Of a stretch of DNA of 64,000 nucleotides, positions 62,001 through 64,000 are shown piece after piece. The notes beneath the pieces are model-generated. The model searched no databases. It was not told the DNA's origin and saw only the letters and a list, made by a program, of their open reading frames with translations. How positions within the stretch are numbered: position 1 is the stretch's first letter; each line of letters opens with the position of its first letter. Source of the stretch: Halicephalobus mephisto (Eukaryota > Nematoda > Chromadorea > Rhabditida > Panagrolaimidae); contig SWDT01000005.1 in assembly GCA_009193035.1 (NCBI GenBank), forward strand, positions 186,001-250,000, written 5' to 3'. The position numbers and the translations under genes were made by a program.

Positions 62001-64000
62001 TAAATTTTGAAATTTCAATTTTTTTAATTTTAGAAATTCTTTATTTTTATTTTTTTAATTTTACAAATTCTTAATTCTTTATTTTTTAATTTTATTTAAG
62101 AATTAAATTTTGAAATTTCAATGTTTTTTTATTTTAATTTTTTAATTTTAGAAATTTTTTATTTTTTTTAAATTTTATTTCAAAATTAAGTAAAAAATTA
62201 GAAAATTTCAATATTTTTAAAGTTTTATTTCAAAATTAAATTTTAAATTTTAAATTTCAATTTTTTTTAATTTTATTTCAAAATTAAGTAGAAAAGTGGA
62301 AAATTTCAATGTTTTTTAATTTTGGAAATTTTTTATTTTTATTTTTTTTTTAATTTTATTTCAAAATTAAATTTTAAATTTTAAATTTTAAATTTCAATT
62401 TTTTTAAATTTTATTTCAAAATTAAGTAGAAAAGTGGAAAATTTCAATGTTTTTTAATTTTGGAAATTTTTTATTTTTATTTTTTTTTAAATTTTATTTC
62501 AGATTACGTGCCAGTTTTCTCCGGAAGCTCCACAATCGACATTCCGCCGTTGACGAACGAGCAGTGGCAAAATTTGGATTTAGAGCTGTCGGTTAAGCCC
62601 AGCCACAAGGACGGTAAAATTAATTTTCCCAAATCTGCATTACTGTAATTTTCCAGGAGTGATTCTGCATACCACTAAGGGTGTGACCAGAAGTGGAGAA
62701 ATTGAAAATTTTCATACAGTATATTTGAGAAAAGGAAAAGTTGTTTATGAAACGAAAATTGGGGCTACTCGTGACGAATTGGAGTCCAAGTGGCCTGTCA
62801 GAATCGGAAAATGGTCGAAAATCAGAATCAAGAACAACGAAAACGAAAAAACTTTGATTGTGAATTCGGACGAGCCCGTGGTGAAGGCCGTGGGCTACCC
62901 CAGCGAGGTGGTCCTGTCCGACGGGCCCTCGGGCAAGATCCATCTCGGCGGGGATCCAGATGCCGACGAAATTCCGAAATTTTCCGGAACAATTTCAAGG
63001 ATAATGATCAATCAACATCAAGTAGATCTGTTGCCCCCAAGAATCGTGACTTCTGTTTCCGGAGGAGATTCAGGAGTCATCGTCAGTGTCCAAGGTTCCG
63101 TGGAGCAGTCCGACGAGTGCACCAAGGAGCCTTGTCAAAACGACGGGATCTGCATCACCGCCAACGTCCACGAGGGCTTCAGATGCGAGTGTTCCGAACT
63201 TTTCCACGGAGCTTACTGTCAGTTCAAGGCCAGATTCTGCAAGTCTGGAGATTCCTGTGTTGCCGGATTCTGTGTCGAAGAAAACAGAAGATCCAACTGC
63301 ATCTGTCCCCTGGACAGAGAAGGACTCCGTTGCGAAAAGCCCATCCAGCCGAGGGAGAAATTCGGCGGATCCTACAAACTGAACGGAAACACGTCCTTCA
63401 TCGCGATTCCGCCCCCGCAAAGCGTCAAGAATTTCTCCTTGGGGTTGAAGGTGGAGCTTCAGAACCCCAAAGATCAGATTCTGGCTTACCTAGGATCTAA
63501 CTACAACCAGAAGACCTCAGAGTACATGGCTCTGGTCGTGAAGGACGGCAGATTCGTGAACATCTACCAAAACGGCGGAGGGAAATCCACTTTGGAGTCC
63601 GTGATGGATCTGGAGCCGGGGAAGAAATACGATGTCGAGATTTTCAGAACTGGTCATATTGCAGAAATGAAAATCAACGGTCAGAAGTCGTCCACAACAG
63701 TGAAAACAGTGGCTTTTCCTTCTGGAACAAGTATATTCCTCGGAGGATTCCCCCCGGGCATGACCCCGAGGAACCCTATCGTGCCCTACCACTACTTCAA
63801 CGGCTGCATAACTGGCATAGAACTGGATCGGATGAAAGTGGATGTCGATGGAATGGACGGGATCCTCAGTGGAGATCTGCAATCTTGCGAACCGGACGCC
63901 AGAGGGGACGAGGTCAAGTTGGACGAAAAAAAACATCCCGAAACGGATCCCGTACTAGTAGCTCAGCCGAGTCTGGTCCCCTTCACGACCGAGAAACCAG
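16343..64000 (+). CDS. unc-52: unc-52 / perlecan, basement-membrane heparan sulfate proteoglycan core (3' end outside the window)
   Basis: One gene spans at least 47.7 kb with about 23 exons, detailed in separate entries. Exons from 37785 on encode the canonical UNC-52 architecture: Ig, LDLa x3, Ig, laminin IV and laminin-EGF units, about fourteen Ig domains, then LamG, EGF x2, LamG. Phrases such as [42 protein letters not shown] and [14 protein letters not shown] blocks match nematode UNC-52. The protein lies in basement membranes between muscle and hypodermis and anchors dense bodies and M-lines through integrin. Upstream exons add a signal peptide with Ser-Gly sites, SEA, lustrin-like and five LDLa modules. 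Phase is continuous from the SEA exon (18824-19140) to 64000, except for one apparent single-base indel near 28015 and an odd choice near 58320-58350. The sequence is still open at 64000. Confidence 0.96.
17019..17394 (+). other. Unique DNA after exon 1 with a possible 46-base exon
   Basis: A CAG acceptor ending at 17262 and a GTAAAC donor at 17309 would define an exon at 17263-17308. It enters in phase 1 and leaves in phase 2, exactly what is needed to connect exon 1 with the SEA exon, and would encode about 15 residues. There is no domain support. From 17395 to 17620 the DNA is A/T low complexity (CAAATTTTCAAATTTTTATA). Confidence 0.2.
17785..21220. repeat. Long inverted repeats bracketing the SEA exon
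   Basis: Left arm about 17785-18080 and right arm about 20785-21215 are reverse complements. They share GGAACAAAGCAACTTGGGGT, AGGGGATATG, GATAAGGTTACAGGAGG, CAATCAAGCAACACAAAATT and CCGACTGGAAAGTTT. The right arm is extended by further tandem copies of its inner part (20787, 20907, 21035). The pair encloses 18080-20785, including the SEA exon. Confidence 0.75.
18824..19140 (+). CDS. unc-52: unc-52 SEA-domain exon
   Basis: Encodes [18 protein letters not shown], then [37 protein letters not shown], and [16 protein letters not shown]. The order fits a SEA domain (Y-S-x-x-L, S-x-x-F, V-V-g-T-h-V-x-F-D-V, then a final strand F-E-F), the module that forms domain I of vertebrate perlecan. The donor GTATCC at 19141 leaves phase 1, matching the next exon. 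The 5' end is uncertain. The only AG in the open part of the frame is CTACAG at 18823, which needs an incoming phase 2, whereas exon 1 leaves phase 1. The codons just upstream (GTC TAC AGA) would extend the first SEA strand as VYR, so the true start could lie further 5', possibly at an ATG at 18774 or 18798. A GAGA-rich unique region at 18440-18770 precedes it. Confidence 0.75.
19141..22874. repeat. unc-52 intron: tandem arrays and AT-rich DNA
   Basis: 19150-19520 is AT low complexity and 19540-19680 unique. 19960-20450 has four copies of a unit of about 119 bp (TTTATAAAATTGTCCCACCA, TTTTCCACTTAGGACCAAAA, TAGGTATACCTAAAAA), and 20785-21070 has three copies of a unit of about 120-128 bp. 21430-21800 has about ten copies of a 36-50 bp unit (TTTTTCTCGAATGGAAAATT). 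22230-22680 is a degenerate TTCnnGAA array (AGATTCAGAATCTTCT). Long frames across 21328-21788 are by-products of repeat length. Confidence 0.75.
22875..23093 (+). CDS. unc-52: unc-52 exons encoding a lustrin-type cysteine-rich module
   Basis: Two small exons, 22875-22962 (phase 1 in, 2 out) and 23011-23093 (2 in, 1 out), are separated by a 48-base intron with GTAAGT and TTTCAG sites. Together they encode [34 protein letters not shown] and QCCKTA. The six-cysteine spacing with CPxGxxC and a terminal CC fits lustrin-like cysteine-rich repeats, which are common in nematode extracellular proteins. Phase is continuous with the SEA exon before and the LDLa exon after. The module is not part of the perlecan architecture I know from other animals. 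Confidence 0.72.
23230..23358 (+). CDS. unc-52: unc-52 exon: LDLa module 1
   Basis: Symmetric phase 1-1 exon of 129 bases, from AAATTCAG at 23229 to GTAATT at 23359. It encodes one LDL-receptor class A module, [17 protein letters not shown], then [17 protein letters not shown], with six cysteines and the calcium-binding acidic DxxDxSDE end. The exon could be skipped without a frame change. Confidence 0.85.
23359..24538. repeat. Intron with tandem array, unit about 50-120 bp
   Basis: From about 23560 to 24160 a unit with TGGACCTAAGCCTACGTTCG and ATATCAGACAGACCTAAGT recurs about ten times. Many units are partly palindromic (CTAAGCCTA and TAGGCTTAG). 24240-24500 is AT low complexity ending in TTTTTAAATTTTAACTATTT copies. 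24528-24533 (TTTATT) is the poly(A) signal of the antisense HHAT-like gene. Confidence 0.8.
24539..26567 (-). CDS. HHAT/Rasp-like membrane-bound O-acyltransferase, nested antisense in unc-52
   Basis: Two minus-strand exons, 26567-26373 and 25873-24539, joined in phase 0 give 509 residues; human HHAT has 493. The protein has about ten hydrophobic segments. MBOAT features: [19 protein letters not shown] at about residues 340-358 and [17 protein letters not shown] with the catalytic His at about residue 384 (human HHAT His379). The Hedgehog-acyltransferase subgroup is suggested by the N-terminus and by the [12 protein letters not shown] segment. HHAT enzymes transfer palmitate from palmitoyl-CoA to the N-terminal Cys of secreted signals in the ER membrane. 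Nematodes keep HHAT-like genes but no classical Hedgehog, so the substrate is open. AATAAA lies 5 bases after the stop, so the 3' UTR must be very short. The gene lies entirely in the unc-52 intron 23359-27744. Confidence 0.85.
26050..26350. repeat. 57-bp tandem array in the HHAT-like intron
   Basis: Five copies of a unit with AAATTTTTGAAATTATATAA and TAGAAAATTTTCTAAATATT. Because the unit is a multiple of three it leaves a 104-codon frame of Lys, Leu, Phe and Asn, which is not a gene. Confidence 0.85.
26568..27744. other. HHAT-like 5' region and remaining unc-52 intron
   Basis: 26568-26760 is unique and GC-rich (TCGATTCCGAATCGG palindrome-like near the ATG, then CGACGACGCGG) and is probably the HHAT-like promoter. 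26770-27120 is an array of AAAATTATTTTATAAAAA units, 27120-27440 is AT-rich, and 27480-27720 is unique with several ACCAGT/ACTGGT pieces and no gene found. Confidence 0.5.
27745..29033 (+). CDS. unc-52: unc-52 large exon: LDLa modules 2-5 with repetitive linkers (apparent 1-base frameshift)
   Basis: Enters in phase 1 and leaves in phase 1, but its length (1289) is one base short of what phase requires. Module 2, [20 protein letters not shown] to DGSDETKC, is in the incoming frame. It is followed by a His/Gln/Asn linker and VPKVEEC, then the frame is lost. Modules 3 ([20 protein letters not shown]), 4 ([16 protein letters not shown]) and 5 ([20 protein letters not shown]) are in the frame that matches the next exon. 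Adding one base at TGTTCGGATC (about 28012-28020), for example G, would restore a full module 3. Linker 4-5 has tandem NQQHQ/QHQEH repeats (28310-28540) and an Arg/Glu helical stretch. The end is Pro-rich and acidic. A sequencing or assembly error is the simplest explanation. Confidence 0.85.
32205..32720. promoter_or_regulatory. Unique island in the large intron, possible enhancer or internal promoter
   Basis: About 500 bases of non-repetitive, GC-richer DNA between tandem arrays, with CAGCTG (E-box) at about 32507 and several CG-containing words. No exon with acceptable sites was found. A regulatory role is inference from composition only. Confidence 0.25.
33590..34610. mobile_element. Cluster of foldback (MITE-like) units
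   Basis: The unit begins TGTTTGTTCCCTCTATTTCG, contains TAATATATAATTTATTTA, and ends ATTTCGAAATAAA..GGGAACAAACA, so the ends are inverted copies of each other. About five units follow one another, two of them preceded by the same 60-base leader (GGTTTACTCGGCTGCACGAC). Unit length is about 160-220 bp. Confidence 0.75.
35390..35650. other. Unique GC-richer island, unassigned
   Basis: Contains CGTCGAGACGATCGCGC and CCCGGAGGCGTCGCGATAAT. A minus-strand open frame of 104 codons covers it (35311-35625), but it has low-complexity ends, no domain and no clear acceptor. I cannot assign it. Confidence 0.25.
37282..37302 (+). CDS. unc-52: unc-52 21-base microexon
   Basis: Flanked by TTTTTTCAG and GTCAGT, it enters and leaves in phase 1. 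It encodes about seven residues (VSRTSD with split end codons) just before the first canonical Ig domain, where C. elegans UNC-52 has an Asp/Ser/Thr-rich stretch. It is small and supported only by sites and phase. Confidence 0.55.
37303..37784. other. AT-rich intron
   Basis: 482 bases of A/T-rich DNA with AAAAATTATTTTATT repeats at the 3' end. No other feature. Confidence 0.6.
37785..38989 (+). CDS. unc-52: unc-52 exon: Ig, LDLa modules 6-8, Ig, start of laminin-EGF
   Basis: About 402 codons, phase 1 in and 0 out. Order: Ig ([20 protein letters not shown] to [17 protein letters not shown]), three LDLa modules ending HSDEQNC, GSDELNC and GSDEVGC, a second Ig ([42 protein letters not shown]), a Pro-rich hinge and a laminin-EGF-like unit ([33 protein letters not shown]). 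This is nematode perlecan domain II and the start of domain III, nearly residue-for-residue like UNC-52. The donor is AAAG/GTTCGT. Confidence 0.97.
38990..40592. other. unc-52 intron with a foldback element and a TTCnnGAA array
   Basis: 39200-39440 carries two copies of a foldback unit (ATATGTAAGACTTACA..TGTAAGCTTTACATATTTTA). 39480-39545 has CTCGACGCGAATAT, a motif dispersed through the window. 39600-40280 is a degenerate array of TTCTAGAA-like words. 40390-40410 holds a 12-base pseudo-exon (see rejected). Confidence 0.7.
40593..41059 (+). CDS. unc-52: unc-52 exon: first laminin IV (LamB) domain
   Basis: Phase 0 in, 2 out, 155 codons. It encodes [79 protein letters not shown]. These are the core blocks of laminin domain IV as found in perlecan domain III. 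The split codon AG/T joins the next exon to give the [11 protein letters not shown] segment. Confidence 0.97.
41060..42661. repeat. First part of the 9.8-kb unc-52 intron
   Basis: Begins with short copies of AAATATCAAAGATTTTCAGTTTT, then a LINE fragment (separate entry), then about 41560-42120 three to four copies of a unit of about 160-190 bp (CACTCACAGGAAGTTCGGAC, GTTTAAGCATCTATTTACAG). 42120-42660 is unique to weakly repetitive. Confidence 0.75.
41172..41400 (-). mobile_element. 5'-truncated non-LTR retrotransposon fragment
   Basis: On the minus strand 41387-41202 encodes the C-terminal end of a LINE reverse transcriptase: [18 protein letters not shown] and [18 protein letters not shown], then a stop. 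The pattern GRPxxRW..I.......W..LA.DR..WR is typical of RTE/jockey-like ORF2 ends. Directly 3' of the stop is a short tail with three to four TTGTA units (plus strand TACAATACAATACAATA), as left by target-primed insertion. Everything upstream in the element is missing. Confidence 0.75.
42730..43470 (-). CDS. Unrecognised 232-aa protein nested antisense in an unc-52 intron
   Basis: Two minus-strand exons, 43470-43260 and 43217-42730, with a 42-base intron (AAA/GTTTGT and TTTTCAG), phase 1, give 232 residues. The N-terminus [20 protein letters not shown] has two cysteines, a short hydrophobic run and a basic cluster, which would suit S-acylation at a membrane. The rest is soluble and charged, with [21 protein letters not shown]-less helices, [18 protein letters not shown], a Ser/Arg-rich loop ([17 protein letters not shown]) and a C-terminal block [22 protein letters not shown] content and codon use look like real coding DNA, and AATAAA sits 30 bases after the stop (42700-42695, minus). 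I recognise no family. It is probably a nematode-specific gene. Confidence 0.75.
43480..43795. repeat. Array of about 12-14 bp TTTCTGGGAGA units
   Basis: Units such as TTTCTGGGAGATTTCTGAGAGG repeat more than twenty times directly upstream (on the minus strand) of the nested gene, in its promoter position. Confidence 0.8.
44315..44910. mobile_element. Five tandem foldback units, about 120 bp each
   Basis: Each unit reads TTGCCTAAGATATGTAAGACTTACA, then GGGGGAGGGGGTCC..GAAAAGCACCA, then TGTAAGTCTTACATATCTTAGACAAG, that is, two near-perfect inverted arms of about 25 bases around a G-rich loop. Units are joined by CTCCTTTATAGGTTATTTTAGC. Two related units lie at 39200-39440. Confidence 0.85.
44911..50881. 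other. Rest of the 9.8-kb unc-52 intron
   Basis: 45230-45620 AT low complexity. 45820-46340 interleaved copies of AAGGGGTTAATGATCTTCTA and ACGAAAATTCGATTTTCCTA units of about 125 bp. 46440-47110 about six copies of a 100-bp unit (TTATAAATAAAATTATTAAT, TTCCACTTCGAAATTT). 47220-47490 AT low complexity. 48100-48350 TTCnnGAA words. 48490-49090 three copies of a 174-bp unit (GACCGAATTTTCGATATA), then diverged copies to about 49400. 49980-50120 a unique island. 50320-50640 three copies of a 102-bp unit. No gene seen. Confidence 0.7.
50882..52342 (+). CDS. unc-52: unc-52 exon: laminin-EGF units and second laminin IV domain
   Basis: 487 codons, phase 2 in and 2 out, GC-rich. Order: end of LamB1 ([13 protein letters not shown]), laminin-EGF ([19 protein letters not shown]), a spacer unit ([34 protein letters not shown]), LamB2 (ETLY-type block as [52 protein letters not shown]), then laminin-EGF units ([58 protein letters not shown]). 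This is perlecan domain III. Unframed over its whole length and without stops. Confidence 0.97.
52343..53024. repeat. Intron with degenerate TTCnnGAA array
   Basis: About 52390-52930 consists of diverged TTCTGAAACTTTCTAGAATTTT and AGAAGTTTCGAGAATCTTCC copies. A normal acceptor (GATTTTTAG) ends at 53024. Confidence 0.75.
53025..53256 (+). CDS. unc-52: unc-52 exon with two ends: internal exon (to 53128) or short-isoform terminal exon (to 53256)
   Basis: As an internal exon (phase 2 in, donor GCAG/GTTTGC at 53129, phase 1 out) it completes the last laminin-EGF unit ([20 protein letters not shown]) and the [15 protein letters not shown] linker. If the donor is ignored the frame continues for about 42 codons and stops at TAG 53254-53256. 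The extra tail begins [11 protein letters not shown] and is then dominated by Gln, His and Arg ([20 protein letters not shown]). AATAAA follows at 53526-53531. This fits the known short UNC-52 isoform that ends after domain III. Confidence 0.85.
53526..53531 (+). terminator. Polyadenylation signal of the short unc-52 isoform
   Basis: AATAAA 270 bases after the alternative stop at 53254-53256. Confidence 0.7.
53532..54719. repeat. Intron with array of TTCTAGAA-rich units
   Basis: 53640-54190 is a tandem array of two alternating words, AATTTTTAACAATTTTATAGA and TTTTTTGATTACAGTAGAAGA, each flanked by TTCTAGAA or TTCTGGAA. The period leaves long frames on both strands that are not genes. 54190-54540 is a more degenerate TTCnnGAA region. 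Confidence 0.85.
54720..56155 (+). CDS. unc-52: unc-52 exons: first five Ig domains of domain IV
   Basis: A small exon 54720-54811 (phase 1 in, 0 out) and a large exon 54853-56155 (0 in, 1 out) are separated by a 41-base intron. They encode five I-set Ig domains. Domain 1 spans the junction (WTCVASGVK / [20 protein letters not shown]); the others carry the Cys pairs [41 protein letters not shown] and IRCWVPG/YECTAVD. Linkers are Pro-rich (VDPPQQTV). The Ig array is an elongated spacer that carries alternative splicing in nematodes. Confidence 0.95.
56156..56494. other. unc-52 intron with an imperfect palindrome
   Basis: About 56223-56350 contains TTTTCGTGTTAAGACACAATTGGCGGG and its reverse complement (AATTGGCGGGTTTTTTCTTTT versus AAAAAAGAAAAAACCCGCCAATT), arms of about 35-40 bases around a short AT spacer. 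Confidence 0.7.
56495..56797 (+). CDS. unc-52: unc-52 exon: Ig domain 6 of domain IV
   Basis: Phase 1-1 exon encoding a complete Ig domain ([39 protein letters not shown]). The following 84-base intron (56798-56881) has no stop in frame, so retention would add 28 mostly hydrophobic residues. Confidence 0.92.
56882..57826 (+). CDS. unc-52: unc-52 exon: Ig domains 7-9 and start of 10
   Basis: Phase 1-1 exon of 945 bases. Three complete Ig domains ([49 protein letters not shown]) and the first half of a fourth ([25 protein letters not shown]). It lies in the position of the exons whose skipping is controlled by MEC-8 in C. elegans; removal would keep the frame. Confidence 0.93.
57956..58240 (+). 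CDS. unc-52: unc-52 exon: second half of Ig domain 10, Lys/His-rich
   Basis: Phase 1-1 exon. [19 protein letters not shown] is strikingly basic for an Ig domain and is followed by [16 protein letters not shown]. The F strand reads AGLYTVIAN without the usual Cys. ACTAAC motifs lie in the introns on both sides (57945 and 58249). Confidence 0.85.
58351..58557 (+). CDS. unc-52: unc-52 exon: Ig domain 11, 5' end ambiguous
   Basis: Two acceptors compete. GGATTACAG ending at 58350 keeps the frame (phase 1 in) but omits the strand with the first Cys. The stronger TTTGTTTAG ending at 58319 would give [12 protein letters not shown], which looks like the missing strand, then a stop three codons before the main body. 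The rest is a normal half domain ([22 protein letters not shown]). The donor GTTCGT at 58558 leaves phase 1. Confidence 0.75.
58648..58887 (+). CDS. unc-52: unc-52 exon: Ig domain 12
   Basis: Phase 1-1 exon encoding one Ig domain ([35 protein letters not shown]). AATAAA-like and TTAATTTTTG low-complexity sequence precedes it; the donor is GTAAGT. Skippable without frame change. Confidence 0.92.
59174..59328 (+). CDS. unc-52: unc-52 exon: first part of Ig domain 13
   Basis: Phase 1 in, 0 out. Encodes [36 protein letters not shown] and DELPEGST. The donor is GTAAGT. It joins in frame to the exon at 59620, or to a 42-base exon in between. Confidence 0.9.
59432..59473 (+). CDS. unc-52: Possible 42-base cassette exon in Ig domain 13
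   Basis: TTTTCTAG ends at 59431 and GTGAGC begins at 59474; phase 0-0, 14 residues ([14 protein letters not shown]). The neighbouring exons also join directly in phase 0 and then give a normal Ig strand spacing ([15 protein letters not shown]), so this is an optional insertion or a false exon. Confidence 0.4.
59620..59874 (+). CDS. unc-52: unc-52 exon with two ends: internal (to 59746) or medium-isoform terminal exon (to 59874)
   Basis: Encodes the end of Ig domain 13 ([28 protein letters not shown]). A donor at 59747 (AAAC/GTAAGC) joins it to domain V in phase 1. Without splicing the frame runs on for 43 residues of a very basic tail ([17 protein letters not shown], then [11 protein letters not shown] and GDWFASS) to TAA 59872-59874. 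A long unique 3' UTR with AATAAA at 60584-60589 follows. This matches the known medium UNC-52 isoform that ends after domain IV. Confidence 0.85.
   Translation: MTGSRLLFNSVTEEDTGKYECKAHTSEGTLVTSAIINVGSSKRKRKSRRRNRRRHHRRHRASHSSEGTRKHHKNVVFGDWFASS
59875..61371. other. 3' UTR of the medium isoform and following intron
   Basis: 59875-60590 is unique, moderately AT-rich DNA suited to a 3' UTR. 60770-61310 is a degenerate array of GGAAGATTCTGAAATTTTCGGAATCT words (TTCnnGAA). No other gene. Confidence 0.7.
60584..60589 (+). terminator. Polyadenylation signal of the medium unc-52 isoform
   Basis: AATAAA about 710 bases after the alternative stop at 59872-59874; it is the last such signal before the repeat array. 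Confidence 0.6.
61372..61854 (+). CDS. unc-52: unc-52 exon: Ser/Thr/Pro linker and Ig domain 14
   Basis: Phase 1-1 exon. About 70 residues of a Pro/Ser/Val-rich linker ([26 protein letters not shown]), likely O-glycosylated, are followed by an Ig domain ([40 protein letters not shown]). Confidence 0.93.
61855..62502. repeat. Intron with AT-rich tandem array
   Basis: Copies of TTTTAATTTTATTTCAAAATTAAG and GGAAAATTTCAATGTTTTTT, period about 60-120 bp, fill the intron. Confidence 0.75.
62503..64000 (+). CDS. unc-52: unc-52 domain V: LamG, two EGF-like, LamG (runs off the window)
   Basis: Exon 62503-62613 (phase 1-1), a 42-base intron, then exon 62656 to at least 64000 with no stop. LamG1 starts [16 protein letters not shown] and includes [26 protein letters not shown] and [17 protein letters not shown] 1 is [20 protein letters not shown] to [15 protein letters not shown] 2 is [16 protein letters not shown] to LDREGLRC. 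LamG2 includes [50 protein letters not shown] and [10 protein letters not shown], ending GDLQSCEP. The window ends in a Pro/Thr/Val linker, and at least one more LamG is expected beyond. Domain V, the endorepellin region in vertebrates, is present only in the long isoform. Confidence 0.95.

Noticed and set aside
1..64000. tRNA and rRNA genes
   Set aside because: No cloverleaf with A/B box or rRNA core sequence was seen on either strand by eye; a covariance-model search was not possible.

Overview
The window is a stretch of nematode genomic DNA, most likely from a rhabditid close to Caenorhabditis. The evidence is short coding exons in very AT-rich non-coding DNA, TTTTCAG-type acceptors (several lie just 5' of start codons, as at SL trans-splice sites), a nematode sigma-class GST, a TWK-type potassium channel, an operon-like gene pair, and above all a clear orthologue of UNC-52/perlecan.

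Layout. Positions 1-10.8 kb are a compact gene cluster. It holds a K2P potassium channel (+), a GST (-), a GPI-anchored Ly6-like protein (-), a short neurochondrin-like protein (-), mitochondrial ribosomal protein mL37 (+) and the geranylgeranyltransferase-I beta subunit (+). The K2P and GST genes are convergent with 23 bases between their stop codons. mL37 and the neurochondrin-like gene are divergent over about 300 bp. mL37 and GGTase-I beta are head-to-tail with 287 bases between them and an acceptor at the second ATG, which suggests an operon. Positions 10.9-13.1 kb hold a probable non-autonomous transposon with about 200-250 bp inverted termini. A small secreted helical protein lies at 13.75-14.69 kb.

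From 16.3 kb to the window end nearly everything belongs to one gene, unc-52 (perlecan), which runs off the right edge inside domain V. Reading splice sites and phases gives about 23 exons. In order they encode a signal peptide with an acidic Ser-Gly segment, a SEA domain, a lustrin-type cysteine-rich module, five LDLa modules with His/Gln-rich and Arg/Glu-rich linkers, a 21-base microexon, then the canonical UNC-52 body: Ig, three LDLa, Ig, laminin IV and laminin-EGF modules, about fourteen Ig domains, LamG, two EGF and LamG. Two exons can be read through into in-frame tails rich in His and Arg, each ending in a stop and followed by AATAAA. They fit the known short and medium UNC-52 isoforms.

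Two other genes lie antisense inside unc-52 introns: an HHAT-like membrane-bound O-acyltransferase (24.5-26.6 kb) and an unrecognised 232-residue protein (42.7-43.5 kb). The large introns are otherwise filled with local tandem arrays (units of about 25-200 bp), foldback elements, degenerate TTCnnGAA arrays and one 5'-truncated LINE fragment.

Open problems: one probable single-base frameshift inside the LDLa exon at about 28.01 kb, an unresolved first junction between the signal-peptide exon and the SEA exon, and an Ig domain at 58.3 kb whose 5' splice choice does not give a clean frame. All exon boundaries are read by eye from GT/AG sites, reading phase and domain continuity.
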